64,000 bases of DNA from Drosophila miranda. Lineage: Eukaryota; Arthropoda; Insecta; Diptera; Drosophilidae. Where the stretch lies: the NCBI RefSeq assembly GCF_003369915.1, contig NC_046673.1:914001-978000 (forward strand), written 5' to 3'. Shown one piece after another: positions 23,664-33,914 of the stretch (position 1 is its first letter; each line of letters begins with the position of its first letter). Made by a program: the position numbers and the translations under genes. The notes below the pieces were generated by a model. It had not been told where the DNA came from and ran no database searches. It saw only the letters and a list, made by a program, of their open reading frames with translations.

Positions 23664-24200
23664 CTTCTTTACCATCACTATAGGCGAACTGTAAGGGCTC
23701 TTTGACGGCTCTATGCATCCCATTAATAATAGTTCGTCCACTTTCTGGTTAATCTCGGCCTGCATTTTGGGGTTCTTCGGGTAATATCTTTGCTTAATCG
23801 GTTGCGGGTCACTCATGGTGATTGTGTGCACCGCCACATTAGACACCCCCTCGATCTTGGAAAATGCCTCCAACTCTCAGGCTAGGAAGTCCTCCACTGG
23901 CTCTTCCCTCGCCCCCTCATTCTGCCTCATGCCCGCTGACACCCCTCTGGCGGCCTCTCTTAGGGTCGTGTCCGTTTCGTTGTCGGACTCCGGAGCCGTG
24001 TCTCCAGCTTCGGCCTTCGCCACGGACAGTCTTTCCTCCTGGTCTCCTCGTTCCCGATCTTGGGCAGGGATCACCACCCTGTGCCCTGCACAGGTCACCA
24101 CTGCCCCGACCGCGCGGAGAAAATCCCATCCCAACACTAACTCATCAATCACACCCGGCAATACGAGTAGCACCATTGGGATCTCCTTGTTCCCAAAGGA
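23664..24200 (-). pseudogene. Gypsy pol: protease end and RT N-terminus, damaged
   Basis: Minus-strand frame MVLLVLPGVIDELVLGWDFL (protease C-terminal fold with the LGWDF signature) runs to a TGA at about 23878-23880, then continues in the same frame as ELEAFSKIEGV to SPYSSPIVMVKK, the RT N-terminus, where HINE 3 cuts it. An indel near 24200 separates this frame from the one with the protease active site. Not expressible as a full Pol. Confidence 0.8.
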
Positions 24201-24616
24201 TCAATCTGGCACGTGACCTCCTGGCATTGGCCATCCGCCAACCTCACCCTTTTCCTTGCCGCCGCCTCCCGGCCTTCACCTTTTAGTCGGTCCGCCAGCT
24301 CGCGGCTCACGAAACTGCTGGTAGCTCCTGTATCCACCGTGGCTTGCAGCTCCATGCCCGCGACCTCCACTACTGCGGATAACTGTTCCTCCTCGCTGGT
24401 CAGCCTGCCGACTAGGCTTGAGGGACCGTTTCTTGCGACCCTGGCACGGCCCTCCGCGGCGTGGGTCGGGGTTTCCCGTCTTCCTGCAGCACTGCCATGC
24501 CGAGATGCCCACTTTTCCGCATCTCCAGCAGTAGGTGAGAGGTCGGCCGTTGCACTCCCGGCTCCAATGATCCGCGCTCCCACACCTTCGGCACGCCTGC
24601 GCCGGATTCTTGACAT
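24149..24616 (-). pseudogene. Gypsy aspartic protease segment (DTGA)
   Basis: Contains VEVAGMELQATVDTGATSSF, with the DTGA active site of retroviral-type aspartic proteases. Its frame is +1 relative to gag and overlaps the gag 3' end by about 340 nt, so it would need a frameshift to be made as Gag-Pol. It leaves frame near 24200 before the rest of the protease fold. Confidence 0.75.
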
Positions 24617-25739
24617 ATCCGTTCTCGATATTGCCGTTGGTCGGTGTCGTCATAAGGACACGCGCTCCCCTTTCCTCCCGTGCTGCTCCGTCCAGCGGGC
24701 CGTCTTTGCATCGCCGACATGCCGTCGTCTCGGCTGGCTTGTGGAAGGGATTCGCTGCCCGGGCTTTCACGGTTGGATTCTCCCGTTGGAACTCTAGGCG
24801 GTCCCTCTCCAACGCCTCGAACTCGTCTGCCAGTTCCATCATGGTGTCGAGGTCCTTGCACCGGTGCGGCCTCATATACGCTCTCAGATCGGGCATGCTA
24901 TTCTCACGAATCAGCTCCGTTTGCTCCTCTTGGGGACATTTCAGGGGTCGCATAAGTGTCTGCATCTCTACCATATACTCTTTGAATGGCTCGCCCCATT
25001 TCTGTTTCCGCAGAAACACTTCCTGCAGCAACTTCTCAAAATATCCCCGCGGCAGAAAGTAAGCCTGGAAGCTGGACGAGAACTCTTTCCACGTTCTCCA
25101 CTGTCGATTGTTCGCCACGAACCACATCAGCGCGCGCCCTTTTAGCAGCTCCGGCATCGCCCTTGGGATCAGATCCGGATCCAGACCGTACGTCTCGGCG
25201 GACCACTCGACCTGCTCCAAGAACTCGAGAGGCTTCGTCGTCCCGTCGAACCGGAACGACCACTCTCTCACCTGTTTCGCCACTCTAGCGTAGTCCAGGT
25301 GTGCTGGCCGTATGGTGGCTGGTTCGGTTCTCCCTCTTTCGGTCTCTCGGCTTCGATCCCTTCCTTGGCGGCGGGGCCTGCTAGGCGTCCCTGTGTGCGA
25401 GAGTTCCGGTATTGGCACTGAGAGACTCGCGATCAATTCTCTCTGTATGTCGACTGGGGACCTCCACAGCGCCGCCGCGGCTGCGCCGGGTGGGGGTGCC
25501 AGGTGCTCGTACGCGGCTTGTTTGTCGTCCGCCCGGGGTGTCGGCGAGGACCTGTCCGCCCGACACTCCCATACCTCAATCAGATCGGCCCACTCCGACT
25601 CATCCTCGTGTTCCCTCATCCACTCCTTAAATGTTCTTCTCATTTCGTCCACTGTGCCCTCCAGCCGCACGCCGAAGGCGTGGCCGCATTGGACAAGCTC
25701 CTCCTTTCTCAACCGGTGGATCCATTGTCCCTTCCCCAT
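24276..25739 (-). CDS. Gypsy Gag polyprotein, 487 aa
   Basis: Capsid/nucleocapsid protein. A retrotransposon Gag core spans about 155-300 (WSFRFDG, LLKGRALMWF, WKEFSSSFQAYFLP). Zinc knuckle 1 is C383-x2-C386-x4-H391-x4-C396, the canonical CCHC. A second, C404-x2-C407...C417, lacks the His. The C-terminus is basic and Gly-rich. The start is 50 bp downstream of the primer site, as expected for gag. The frame is intact. Confidence 0.88.
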   Translation of the reverse strand: MGKGQWIHRLRKEELVQCGHAFGVRLEGTVDEMRRTFKEWMREHEDESEWADLIEVWECRADRSSPTPRADDKQAAYEHLAPPPGAAAAALWRSPVDIQRELIASLSVPIPELSHTGTPSRPRRQGRDRSRETERGRTEPATIRPAHLDYARVAKQVREWSFRFDGTTKPLEFLEQVEWSAETYGLDPDLIPRAMPELLKGRALMWFVANNRQWRTWKEFSSSFQAYFLPRGYFEKLLQEVFLRKQKWGEPFKEYMVEMQTLMRPLKCPQEEQTELIRENSMPDLRAYMRPHRCKDLDTMMELADEFEALERDRLEFQRENPTVKARAANPFHKPAETTACRRCKDGPLDGAAREERGARVLMTTPTNGNIENGYVKNPAQACRRCGSADHWSRECNGRPLTYCWRCGKVGISAWQCCRKTGNPDPRRGGPCQGRKKRSLKPSRQADQRGGTVIRSSGGRGHGAASHGGYRSYQQFREPRAGGPTKR

Positions 25740-25788
25740 TCTCTCGTCTATATTTCTCCTCCCTTTGTCCTAATATTTGTCGTTGTAG

Positions 25789-25806
25789 GCCCCACGTTGG
25801 GCGCCA
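25789..25806 (-). other. Primer-binding site, tRNA-Lys
   Basis: Minus strand TGGCGCCCAACGTGGGGC, two bases from the LTR end. It is complementary over 18 nt to the 3' end of fly tRNA-Lys(CTT) as I remember it, including the CCA. Confidence 0.85.
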
Positions 25807-25808
25807 GT

Positions 25809-27814
25809 TGTAACGAACCAGCTTCTTGGTTCGCTTGAGTTTGCTGGGCTCGCTCAGCGGTCGGCCGATTCGTCGCAACGTATTTTTATACCCGATACTC
25901 AAAATGAGTATTGGGGTATATTAGATTTGTGGTAAAAGTGGATGTGTGTAACGTCCAGAAGGAATCGTTTCCGACCCCATAAAGTATATATATTTTTGAT
26001 CAGCATCAATAGCCGAGTCGATTGAGCCCTGTCTGTCTGTCCGTCCGTCCGTCTGTCCGTCCGTCCGTCCGTCCGTCCGTCCGTCCCCTTCAGCGCCTAG
26101 TGCTCAAAGACTATAAGATCTAGAGCAACGATGTTTTGGATCCAGACTTCTGTGATATGTCACTGCTACAAAAATATTTCAAATCTTCGCCCCGCCCGCT
26201 TCCGCCTCCACAAAGGACGAAAATCTGTGGCATCCACATTTTTCAAGATATGATAAAACCAAAAACGCAGAATCGTAGAGGATGACAATATGTTCTAGAG
26301 TGTAAAATCTCAACCAGATCGTATAATTATTATAGCCAGAATCAAGAAAACAATTTCATTCTTTCTCGCTCTGTCTCTCTCTAACACACAGGTTTCATGG
26401 TCGGCTTTGCCAATTGCAAAATATGAGTTCAAGGATCTCAGAACCTATAAGAGCCAGGGCAACCAAATTTGGTATCCACACTCCTGTGATATCGGACCTT
26501 GACCGTTTCGTGTCCAAATTTCGCCACACCCCCTTCCGCCCCCGCAAAGGACGAAAATCTGGGGCATCCACAAATCTCAGAGACTATTAAGGCTAGAGTA
26601 ACCAAATTTGGTATCCGCACTTCTGTTAGATCTCACTACAAAACGTATATCTCAGAATTTCGCCCCACCCTTTTCCGCCCCCACAAAGGACGAAAATCTG
26701 TTGCATCCACAATATTGCACATTCGAGAAAACTAAAAACGCAGAATCATAGATAATGACCATATCTATCAGATTGCTGAATCTGGATCAGATCAGATCAT
26801 TTTTATAGGCAAAAGGAACAAATCAATTTGCACTGGCTACGCAGCGCCCGAAGTGACGCTCAGACTGATTTTCTGTCTCTCTCGCACGCACTCTTTGTCG
26901 TGTCATTTAATATTAGCGGCGTCTGCCGGAGGAGAGTTATACTGACTTAGTATCGGGTATAACCGTAGAGTTGCGGTGTCCGCAGCAACTCACAACGTTC
27001 CCCCTCGTTATTGTTGCCCCCAACGACAAATGATAAGACCTTCCTTTTCTTTAATCGAATTTCTCTTTATTCGTAATTATATTAGGGCTTAGGGCTAGAT
27101 GCTACAATTCAGCTTATCTATGGATCTCCACCACGCGTGGGCTCTCGTCGGGTGTGGCTGATTGAGGCTAATGATTGGGGCAGTTTGACCTCCGCTATTG
27201 CTTTGGCCCGCCACGCAAATCCGCACTCTACGTCTCGCACTCCCCTCTTAGCTTCCGCCGGCAACTGTGGATCACCTCTTAACTTAGACTCACTCTGGGG
27301 CAGGCGGGGCCTGTCTTCCTGTTGCTATTCACTTCACTGCACTTCTTCGAACCGTACCGGGTATCACTCTTACGTTTTGGCGGGGTTTCAACGTGCGCGC
27401 GCGATCACTTCTCCACGGAAAAAGAGACCCGCTTCGTCGCCGCAGCCTCCTTTTATAGCCCCTTGACGGGCCCCGGCTCGGCGTTGGTAGTTTTCCATCG
27501 CCGTCTCCTGGTTTCCACGGCCTTTGTAACGGGGCCTGGCCGGTGGCGTGATCCCATGCCCATATTTGGTCATGCGTCGGATCGCTGCCGGCCCGATCCC
27601 GCCGTCTCCTCTGCCTCTCGCGTTTCTCTCTCTCCGAGAGCGGGACACTTCTCCTCTCGGGGCCCTTGGCCTCTTCGCCGCATCCGGATATCCGTGGGTA
27701 TCTGGGCTGACCTTCGCCTTATCCAGCCAGCCATCAGCCTTTATCCGACCGTCCCACCGCCTTTATCCGGCTATGCTTTGGTCGAATTCGGCCTGTGGGA
27801 ACCGCGGTTCCTCA
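25809..27814 (-). mobile_element. 5' LTR of the Gypsy element, split by HINE 4
   Basis: Minus-strand LTR (TGAGG...TTACA). It totals 2,006 bp with the 1,123-bp HINE 4 inside, leaving about 883 bp, close to the 886 bp of the uninterrupted copy at 14706. TATA box at about 27451-27458 on the minus strand. Confidence 0.88.
25887..27009 (+). mobile_element. HINE 4, inside the LTR
   Basis: Full length with three internal units. The uninterrupted LTR gives the empty site CGTATTTTTATTGTTG; the filled site reads CGTATTTTT-ATACCC...CCTCGTT-ATTGTTG, so the ends are ATACCC and CTCG(TT), inserted in a T-rich target. GA-rich blocks on its minus strand are at 26361-26385 and 26871-26890. Confidence 0.92.
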
Positions 27815-27839
27815 CATTCTTTATTCAATATTCATTGAA

Positions 27840-28205
27840 TAATAAAATTGCTTCATTTAAAAGTTAACCAATCGAGCTGAAATTTTAGGCGATGAATTAT
27901 ATTTTAATATTCCAAATCATCAAAAAGATTCAATCCGATAAGAGCGATATCTAGTATAGCTGTCATAGGAACCATTGGCCAAATATCCAACTTTGACCTC
28001 AAAGGTCTCATGGGCTAAAAATGTTCCTTTTGACTGAAAAATAAATAATTGTAAAGTTATAGGTCGATTCGACAACTTTTTGAGGTGAAGACTTTAGTTG
28101 AAAGTTGAAAAATACTATTTGTTTGCCAATGGCAGCTAAGCTATACATATATCAAATACAAATCGCTCTGATCAGATTGCATTTTGTTCATGTTTTCGAA
28201 CATTA
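27840..28205. repeat. INE-1-like inverted repeat
   Basis: Left arm (about 27850-28010) and right arm (about 28080-28205) are diverged reverse complements sharing GTTGGA/GTTGAA, GCCAATGG, CAGCTA and TCNGATTG blocks, around a spacer of about 70 bp. It flanks the LTR directly on the right. Confidence 0.55.
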
Positions 28206-28223
28206 AAGTATGCTCCGGTTTTT

Positions 28224-29354
28224 TATACCCGATACTCAAAATGAGTATTGGGGTATATTAGATTTGTGGTAAAAGTGGATGTGTGTAACGTCCAGAAGGA
28301 ATCGTTTCCGACCCCATAAAGTATATATATTCTTGATCAGCATCAATAGCCGAGTCGATTGAGCCCTGTCTGTCTGTCCGTCTGTCCGTCTGTCCGTCCG
28401 TCCGTCCGTCCGTCCGTCCGTCCGTCCGTCCCCTTCAGCGCCTAGTGCTCAAAGACTATAAGAGCTAGAGCAACGATGTTTTGGATCCAGACTTCTGTGA
28501 TATGTCACTGCTACAAAAATATTTCAAAACTTCGCCCCGCCCACTTCCGCCCCCACAAAGGACGAAAATCTGTGGCATCCACATTTTTAAAGATACGATA
28601 AAACGAAAAACGCAGAATCGGTGAGGATGACCATATCTTCTACAGTGCAAAATCTGAACCAGATCGTATAATGATTATAGCCAGAATCAAGAAAACAATT
28701 TCATTCTTTCTCGCTCTGTCTCTCTCTAACACACAGGTTTCATGGTCGGTATTGTCAATTGCAAAATATGAGTTCAAGGATCTCAGAACCTATAAGAGCC
28801 AGAGCAACCAAATTTGGTATCCACACTCCTGTGATATCGGACCTTGACCGTTTCGTGTCCAAATTTCGCCACACCCCCTTCCGCCCCCGCAAAGGACGAA
28901 AATCTGGGGCATCCACAAATCTCAGAGACTATTAAAGCTAGAGTAACCAAATTTGGTATCCGCACTTCTGTTAGATCTCACTACAAAACGTATATCTCAG
29001 AATTTCGCCCCACCCCCTTCCGCCCCCACAAAAGACGAAAATCTGTTGCATCCACAATATTGCACATTCGAGAAAACTAAAAACGCAGAATCATAGATAA
29101 TGACCATATCTATCAGACTGCTGAATCTGGATCAGATCAGATCATTTTTATAGCCAATAGGAACAAATCAATTTGCAGTGGCTACGCAGCGCCCGACGTC
29201 ACGCTCAGACTGATTTTCTGTCTCTCTCGCACGCACTCTTTGTCGTGTGGTTCAATATTAGCGGCGTCTGCCGGAGGAGAGCCATACTGACTTAGTATCG
29301 GGTATAACTGTAGAGTTGCGGTGTCCGCAGCAACTCACAACGTTCCCCCTCGTT
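28224..29354 (+). mobile_element. HINE 5, recombinant between HINEs 3 and 7
   Basis: Its 5' part matches HINE 7 (TGTAACGTCC and the GTCTGTCCGTCTGTCCGTCTG microsatellite, cited as GTCTGTCCGTCTGTCC). From about 28560 onward it matches HINE 3 (AAAACGAAAAACGC, ATCGGTGAGG). It is the junction copy of the 5.69 kb duplication. Confidence 0.88.
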
Positions 29355-29891
29355 CTTCTTTACCATCACTATAGGCGAACTGTAAGGGCTCTTTGACGGC
29401 TCTATGCATCCCATTAATAATAGTTCGTCCACTTTCTGGTTAATCTCGGCCTGCATTTTGGGGTTCTTCGGGTAATATCTTTGCTTAATCGGTTGCGGGT
29501 CACTCATGGTGATTGTGTGCACCGCCACATTAGACACCCCCTCGATCTTGGAAAATGCCTCCAACTCTCAGGCTAGGAAGTCCTCCACTGGCTCTTCCCT
29601 CGCCCCCTCATTCTGCCTCATGCCCGCTGACACCCCTCTGGCGGCCTCTCTTAGGGTCGTGTCCGTTTCGTTGTCGGACTCCGGAGCCGTGTCTCCAGCT
29701 TCGGCCTTCGCCACGGACAGTCTTTCCTCCTGGTCTCCTCGTTCCCGATCTTGGGCAGGGATCACCACCCTGTGCCCTGCACAGGTCACCACTGCCCCGA
29801 CCGCGCGGAGAAAATCCCATCCCAACACTAACTCATCAATCACACCCGGCAATACGAGTAGCACCATTGGGATCTCCTTGTTCCCAAAGGA
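29355..29891 (-). pseudogene. Gypsy pol fragment, unit B
   Basis: Same protease end, TGA and RT N-terminus as at 23664-24200, truncated by HINE 5. In this unit no downstream RT/integrase follows, so it is a dead fragment. Confidence 0.8.
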
Positions 29892-30307
29892 TCAATCTGG
29901 CACGTGACCTCCTGGCATTGGCCATCCGCCAACCTCACCCTTTTCCTTGCCGCCGCCTCCCGGCCTTCACCTTTTAGTCGGTCCGCCAGCTCGCGGCTCA
30001 CGAAACTGCTGGTAGCTCCTGTATCCACCGTGGCTTGCAGCTCCATGCCCGCGACCTCCACTACTGCGGATAACTGTTCCTCCTCGCTGGTCAGCCTGCC
30101 GACTAGGCTTGAGGGACCGTTTCTTGCGACCCTGGCACGGCCCTCCGCGGCGTGGGTCGGGGTTTCCCGTCTTCCTGCAGCACTGCCATGCCGAGATGCC
30201 CACTTTTCCGCATCTCCAGCAGTAGGTGAGAGGTCGGCCGTTGCACTCCCGGCTCCAATGATCCGCGCTCCCACACCTTCGGCACGCCTGGGCCGGATTC
30301 TTGACAT
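29840..30307 (-). pseudogene. Gypsy protease segment, unit B
   Basis: DTGA-containing frame as in unit A; differs by one residue near its start (MSRIRP here, MSRIRR in unit A). Confidence 0.75.
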
Positions 30308-31430
30308 ATCCGTTCTCGATATTGCCGTTGGTCGGTGTCGTCATAAGGACACGCGCTCCCCTTTCCTCCCGTGCTGCTCCGTCCAGCGGGCCGTCTTTGC
30401 ATCGCCGACATGCCGTCGTCTCGGCTGGCTTGTGGAAGGGATTCGCTGCCCGGGCTTTCACGGTTGGATTCTCCCGTTGGAACTCTAGGCGGTCCCTCTC
30501 CAACGCCTCGAACTCGTCTGCCAGTTCCATCATGGTGTCGAGGTCCTTGCACCGGTGCGGCCTCATATACGCTCTCAGATCGGGCATGCTATTCTCACGA
30601 ATCAGCTCCGTTTGCTCCTCTTGGGGACATTTCAGGGGTCGCATAAGTGTCTGCATCTCTACCATATACTCTTTGAATGGCTCGCCCCATTTCTGTTTCC
30701 GCAGAAACACTTCCTGCAGCAACTTCTCAAAATATCCCCGCGGCAGAAAGTAAGCCTGGAAGCTGGACGAGAACTCTTTCCACGTTCTCCACTGTCGATT
30801 GTTCGCCACGAACCACATCAGCGCGCGCCCTTTTAGCAGCTCCGGCATCGCCCTTGGGATCAGATCCGGATCCAGACCGTACGTCTCGGCGGACCACTCG
30901 ACCTGCTCCAAGAACTCGAGAGGCTTCGTCGTCCCGTCGAACCGGAACGACCACTCTCTCACCTGTTTCGCCACTCTAGCGTAGTCCAGGTGTGCTGGCC
31001 GTATGGTGGCTGGTTCGGTTCTCCCTCTTTCGGTCTCTCGGCTTCGATCCCTTCCTTGGCGGCGGGGCCTGCTAGGCGTCCCTGTGTGCGAGAGTTCCGG
31101 TATTGGCACTGAGAGACTCGCGATCAATTCTCTCTGTATGTCGACTGGGGACCTCCACAGCGCCGCCGCGGCTGCGCCGGGTGGGGGTGCCAGGTGCTCG
31201 TACGCGGCTTGTTTGTCGTCCGCCCGGGGTGTCGGCGAGGACCTGTCCGCCCGACACTCCCATACCTCAATCAGATCGGCCCACTCCGACTCATCCTCGT
31301 GTTCCCTCATCCACTCCTTAAATGTTCTTCTCATTTCGTCCACTGTGCCCTCCAGCCGCACGCCGAAGGCGTGGCCGCATTGGACAAGCTCCTCCTTTCT
31401 CAACCGGTGGATCCATTGTCCCTTCCCCAT
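29967..31430 (-). CDS. Gypsy Gag polyprotein, unit B
   Basis: Its 487 aa read the same as the unit A Gag, with the same CCHC knuckle. It has its own LTR and primer site upstream, so a Gag-only transcript could in principle be made. Confidence 0.85.
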   Translation of the reverse strand: MGKGQWIHRLRKEELVQCGHAFGVRLEGTVDEMRRTFKEWMREHEDESEWADLIEVWECRADRSSPTPRADDKQAAYEHLAPPPGAAAAALWRSPVDIQRELIASLSVPIPELSHTGTPSRPRRQGRDRSRETERGRTEPATIRPAHLDYARVAKQVREWSFRFDGTTKPLEFLEQVEWSAETYGLDPDLIPRAMPELLKGRALMWFVANNRQWRTWKEFSSSFQAYFLPRGYFEKLLQEVFLRKQKWGEPFKEYMVEMQTLMRPLKCPQEEQTELIRENSMPDLRAYMRPHRCKDLDTMMELADEFEALERDRLEFQRENPTVKARAANPFHKPAETTACRRCKDGPLDGAAREERGARVLMTTPTNGNIENGYVKNPAQACRRCGSADHWSRECNGRPLTYCWRCGKVGISAWQCCRKTGNPDPRRGGPCQGRKKRSLKPSRQADQRGGTVIRSSGGRGHGAASHGGYRSYQQFREPRAGGPTKR

Positions 31431-31479
31431 TCTCTCGTCTATATTTCTCCTCCCTTTGTCCTAATATTTGTCGTTGTAG

Positions 31480-31497
31480 GCCCCACGTTGGGCGCCA
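31480..31497 (-). other. Primer-binding site, tRNA-Lys, unit B
   Basis: Same 18-nt tRNA-Lys complement as in unit A. Confidence 0.85.
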
Positions 31498-31499
31498 GT

Positions 31500-33505
31500 T
31501 GTAACGAACCAGCTTCTTGGTTCGCTTGAGTTTGCTGGGCTCGCTCAGCGGTCGGCCGATTCGTCGCAACGTATTTTTATACCCGATACTCAAAATGAGT
31601 ATTGGGGTATATTAGATTTGTGGTAAAAGTGGATGTGTGTAACGTCCAGAAGGAATCGTTTCCGACCCCATAAAGTATATATATTTTTGATCAGCATCAA
31701 TAGCCGAGTCGATTGAGCCCTGTCTGTCTGTCCGTCCGTCCGTCTGTCCGTCCGTCCGTCCGTCCGTCCGTCCGTCCCCTTCAGCGCCTAGTGCTCAAAG
31801 ACTATAAGATCTAGAGCAACGATGTTTTGGATCCAGACTTCTGTGATATGTCACTGCTACAAAAATATTTCAAATCTTCGCCCCGCCCGCTTCCGCCTCC
31901 ACAAAGGACGAAAATCTGTGGCATCCACATTTTTCAAGATATGATAAAACCAAAAACGCAGAATCGTAGAGGATGACAATATGTTCTAGAGTGTAAAATC
32001 TCAACCAGATCGTATAATTATTATAGCCAGAATCAAGAAAACAATTTCATTCTTTCTCGCTCTGTCTCTCTCTAACACACAGGTTTCATGGTCGGCTTTG
32101 CCAATTGCAAAATATGAGTTCAAGGATCTCAGAACCTATAAGAGCCAGGGCAACCAAATTTGGTATCCACACTCCTGTGATATCGGACCTTGACCGTTTC
32201 GTGTCCAAATTTCGCCACACCCCCTTCCGCCCCCGCAAAGGACGAAAATCTGGGGCATCCACAAATCTCAGAGACTATTAAGGCTAGAGTAACCAAATTT
32301 GGTATCCGCACTTCTGTTAGATCTCACTACAAAACGTATATCTCAGAATTTCGCCCCACCCTTTTCCGCCCCCACAAAGGACGAAAATCTGTTGCATCCA
32401 CAATATTGCACATTCGAGAAAACTAAAAACGCAGAATCATAGATAATGACCATATCTATCAGATTGCTGAATCTGGATCAGATCAGATCATTTTTATAGG
32501 CAAAAGGAACAAATCAATTTGCACTGGCTACGCAGCGCCCGAAGTGACGCTCAGACTGATTTTCTGTCTCTCTCGCACGCACTCTTTGTCGTGTCATTTA
32601 ATATTAGCGGCGTCTGCCGGAGGAGAGTTATACTGACTTAGTATCGGGTATAACCGTAGAGTTGCGGTGTCCGCAGCAACTCACAACGTTCCCCCTCGTT
32701 ATTGTTGCCCCCAACGACAAATGATAAGACCTTCCTTTTCTTTAATCGAATTTCTCTTTATTCGTAATTATATTAGGGCTTAGGGCTAGATGCTACAATT
32801 CAGCTTATCTATGGATCTCCACCACGCGTGGGCTCTCGTCGGGTGTGGCTGATTGAGGCTAATGATTGGGGCAGTTTGACCTCCGCTATTGCTTTGGCCC
32901 GCCACGCAAATCCGCACTCTACGTCTCGCACTCCCCTCTTAGCTTCCGCCGGCAACTGTGGATCACCTCTTAACTTAGACTCACTCTGGGGCAGGCGGGG
33001 CCTGTCTTCCTGTTGCTATTCACTTCACTGCACTTCTTCGAACCGTACCGGGTATCACTCTTACGTTTTGGCGGGGTTTCAACGTGCGCGCGCGATCACT
33101 TCTCCACGGAAAAAGAGACCCGCTTCGTCGCCGCAGCCTCCTTTTATAGCCCCTTGACGGGCCCCGGCTCGGCGTTGGTAGTTTTCCATCGCCGTCTCCT
33201 GGTTTCCACGGCCTTTGTAACGGGGCCTGGCCGGTGGCGTGATCCCATGCCCATATTTGGTCATGCGTCGGATCGCTGCCGGCCCGATCCCGCCGTCTCC
33301 TCTGCCTCTCGCGTTTCTCTCTCTCCGAGAGCGGGACACTTCTCCTCTCGGGGCCCTTGGCCTCTTCGCCGCATCCGGATATCCGTGGGTATCTGGGCTG
33401 ACCTTCGCCTTATCCAGCCAGCCATCAGCCTTTATCCGACCGTCCCACCGCCTTTATCCGGCTATGCTTTGGTCGAATTCGGCCTGTGGGAACCGCGGTT
33501 CCTCA
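31500..33505 (-). mobile_element. 5' LTR, unit B, split by HINE 6
   Basis: Copy of the 25809-27814 LTR with the HINE at the same position, so the HINE was present before the duplication. Confidence 0.88.
31578..32700 (+). mobile_element. HINE 6, inside unit B LTR
   Basis: Duplicate of HINE 4, no difference noticed. Confidence 0.9.
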
Positions 33506-33530
33506 CATTCTTTATTCAATATTCATTGAA

Positions 33531-33896
33531 TAATAAAATTGCTTCATTTAAAAGTTAACCAATCGAGCTGAAATTTTAGGCGATGAATTATATTTTAATA
33601 TTCCAAATCATCAAAAAGATTCAATCCGATAAGAGCGATATCTAGTATAGCTGTCATAGGAACCATTGGCCAAATATCCAACTTTGACCTCAAAGGTCTC
33701 ATGGGCTAAAAATGTTCCTTTTGACTGAAAAATAAATAATTGTAAAGTTATAGGTCGATTCGACAACTTTTTGAGGTGAAGACTTTAGTTGAAAGTTGAA
33801 AAATACTATTTGTTTGCCAATGGCAGCTAAGCTATACATATATCAAATACAAATCGCTCTGATCAGATTGCATTTTGTTCATGTTTTCGAACATTA
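33531..33896. repeat. INE-1-like inverted repeat, unit B
   Basis: Duplicate of 27840-28205. Confidence 0.55.
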
Positions 33897-33914
33897 AAGT
33901 ATGCTCCGGTTTTT

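Larger units (their letters stand above)
22514..28223. repeat. Tandem duplication 1, unit A
   Basis: HINE 3, RT N-terminus, protease, gag, primer site, LTR with HINE 4, and INE-like inverted repeat. The same order repeats in unit B (28224-33914) with a period of 5,690-5,691 bp. Outside the microsatellites only about two single-base differences were noticed (the C run at 23657 and a C/G at about 24601). Confidence 0.9.
28224..33914. repeat. Tandem duplication 1, unit B
   Basis: Second copy of the 5.69 kb segment, starting in HINE 5 and ending at HINE 7. Confidence 0.9.

Noticed and set aside
24213..25288. Plus-strand frames of 90-194 codons over gag
   Set aside because: Antisense shadows of the Gag ORF, with low-complexity Ser/Pro composition.
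26499..26735. Recurring 78-codon frame (MTVSCPNFATPPSAP) in many HINE copies
   Set aside because: It is a by-product of the internal repeat units of the element; it has no start context or homology, and it varies in step with the repeats, not like a protein.
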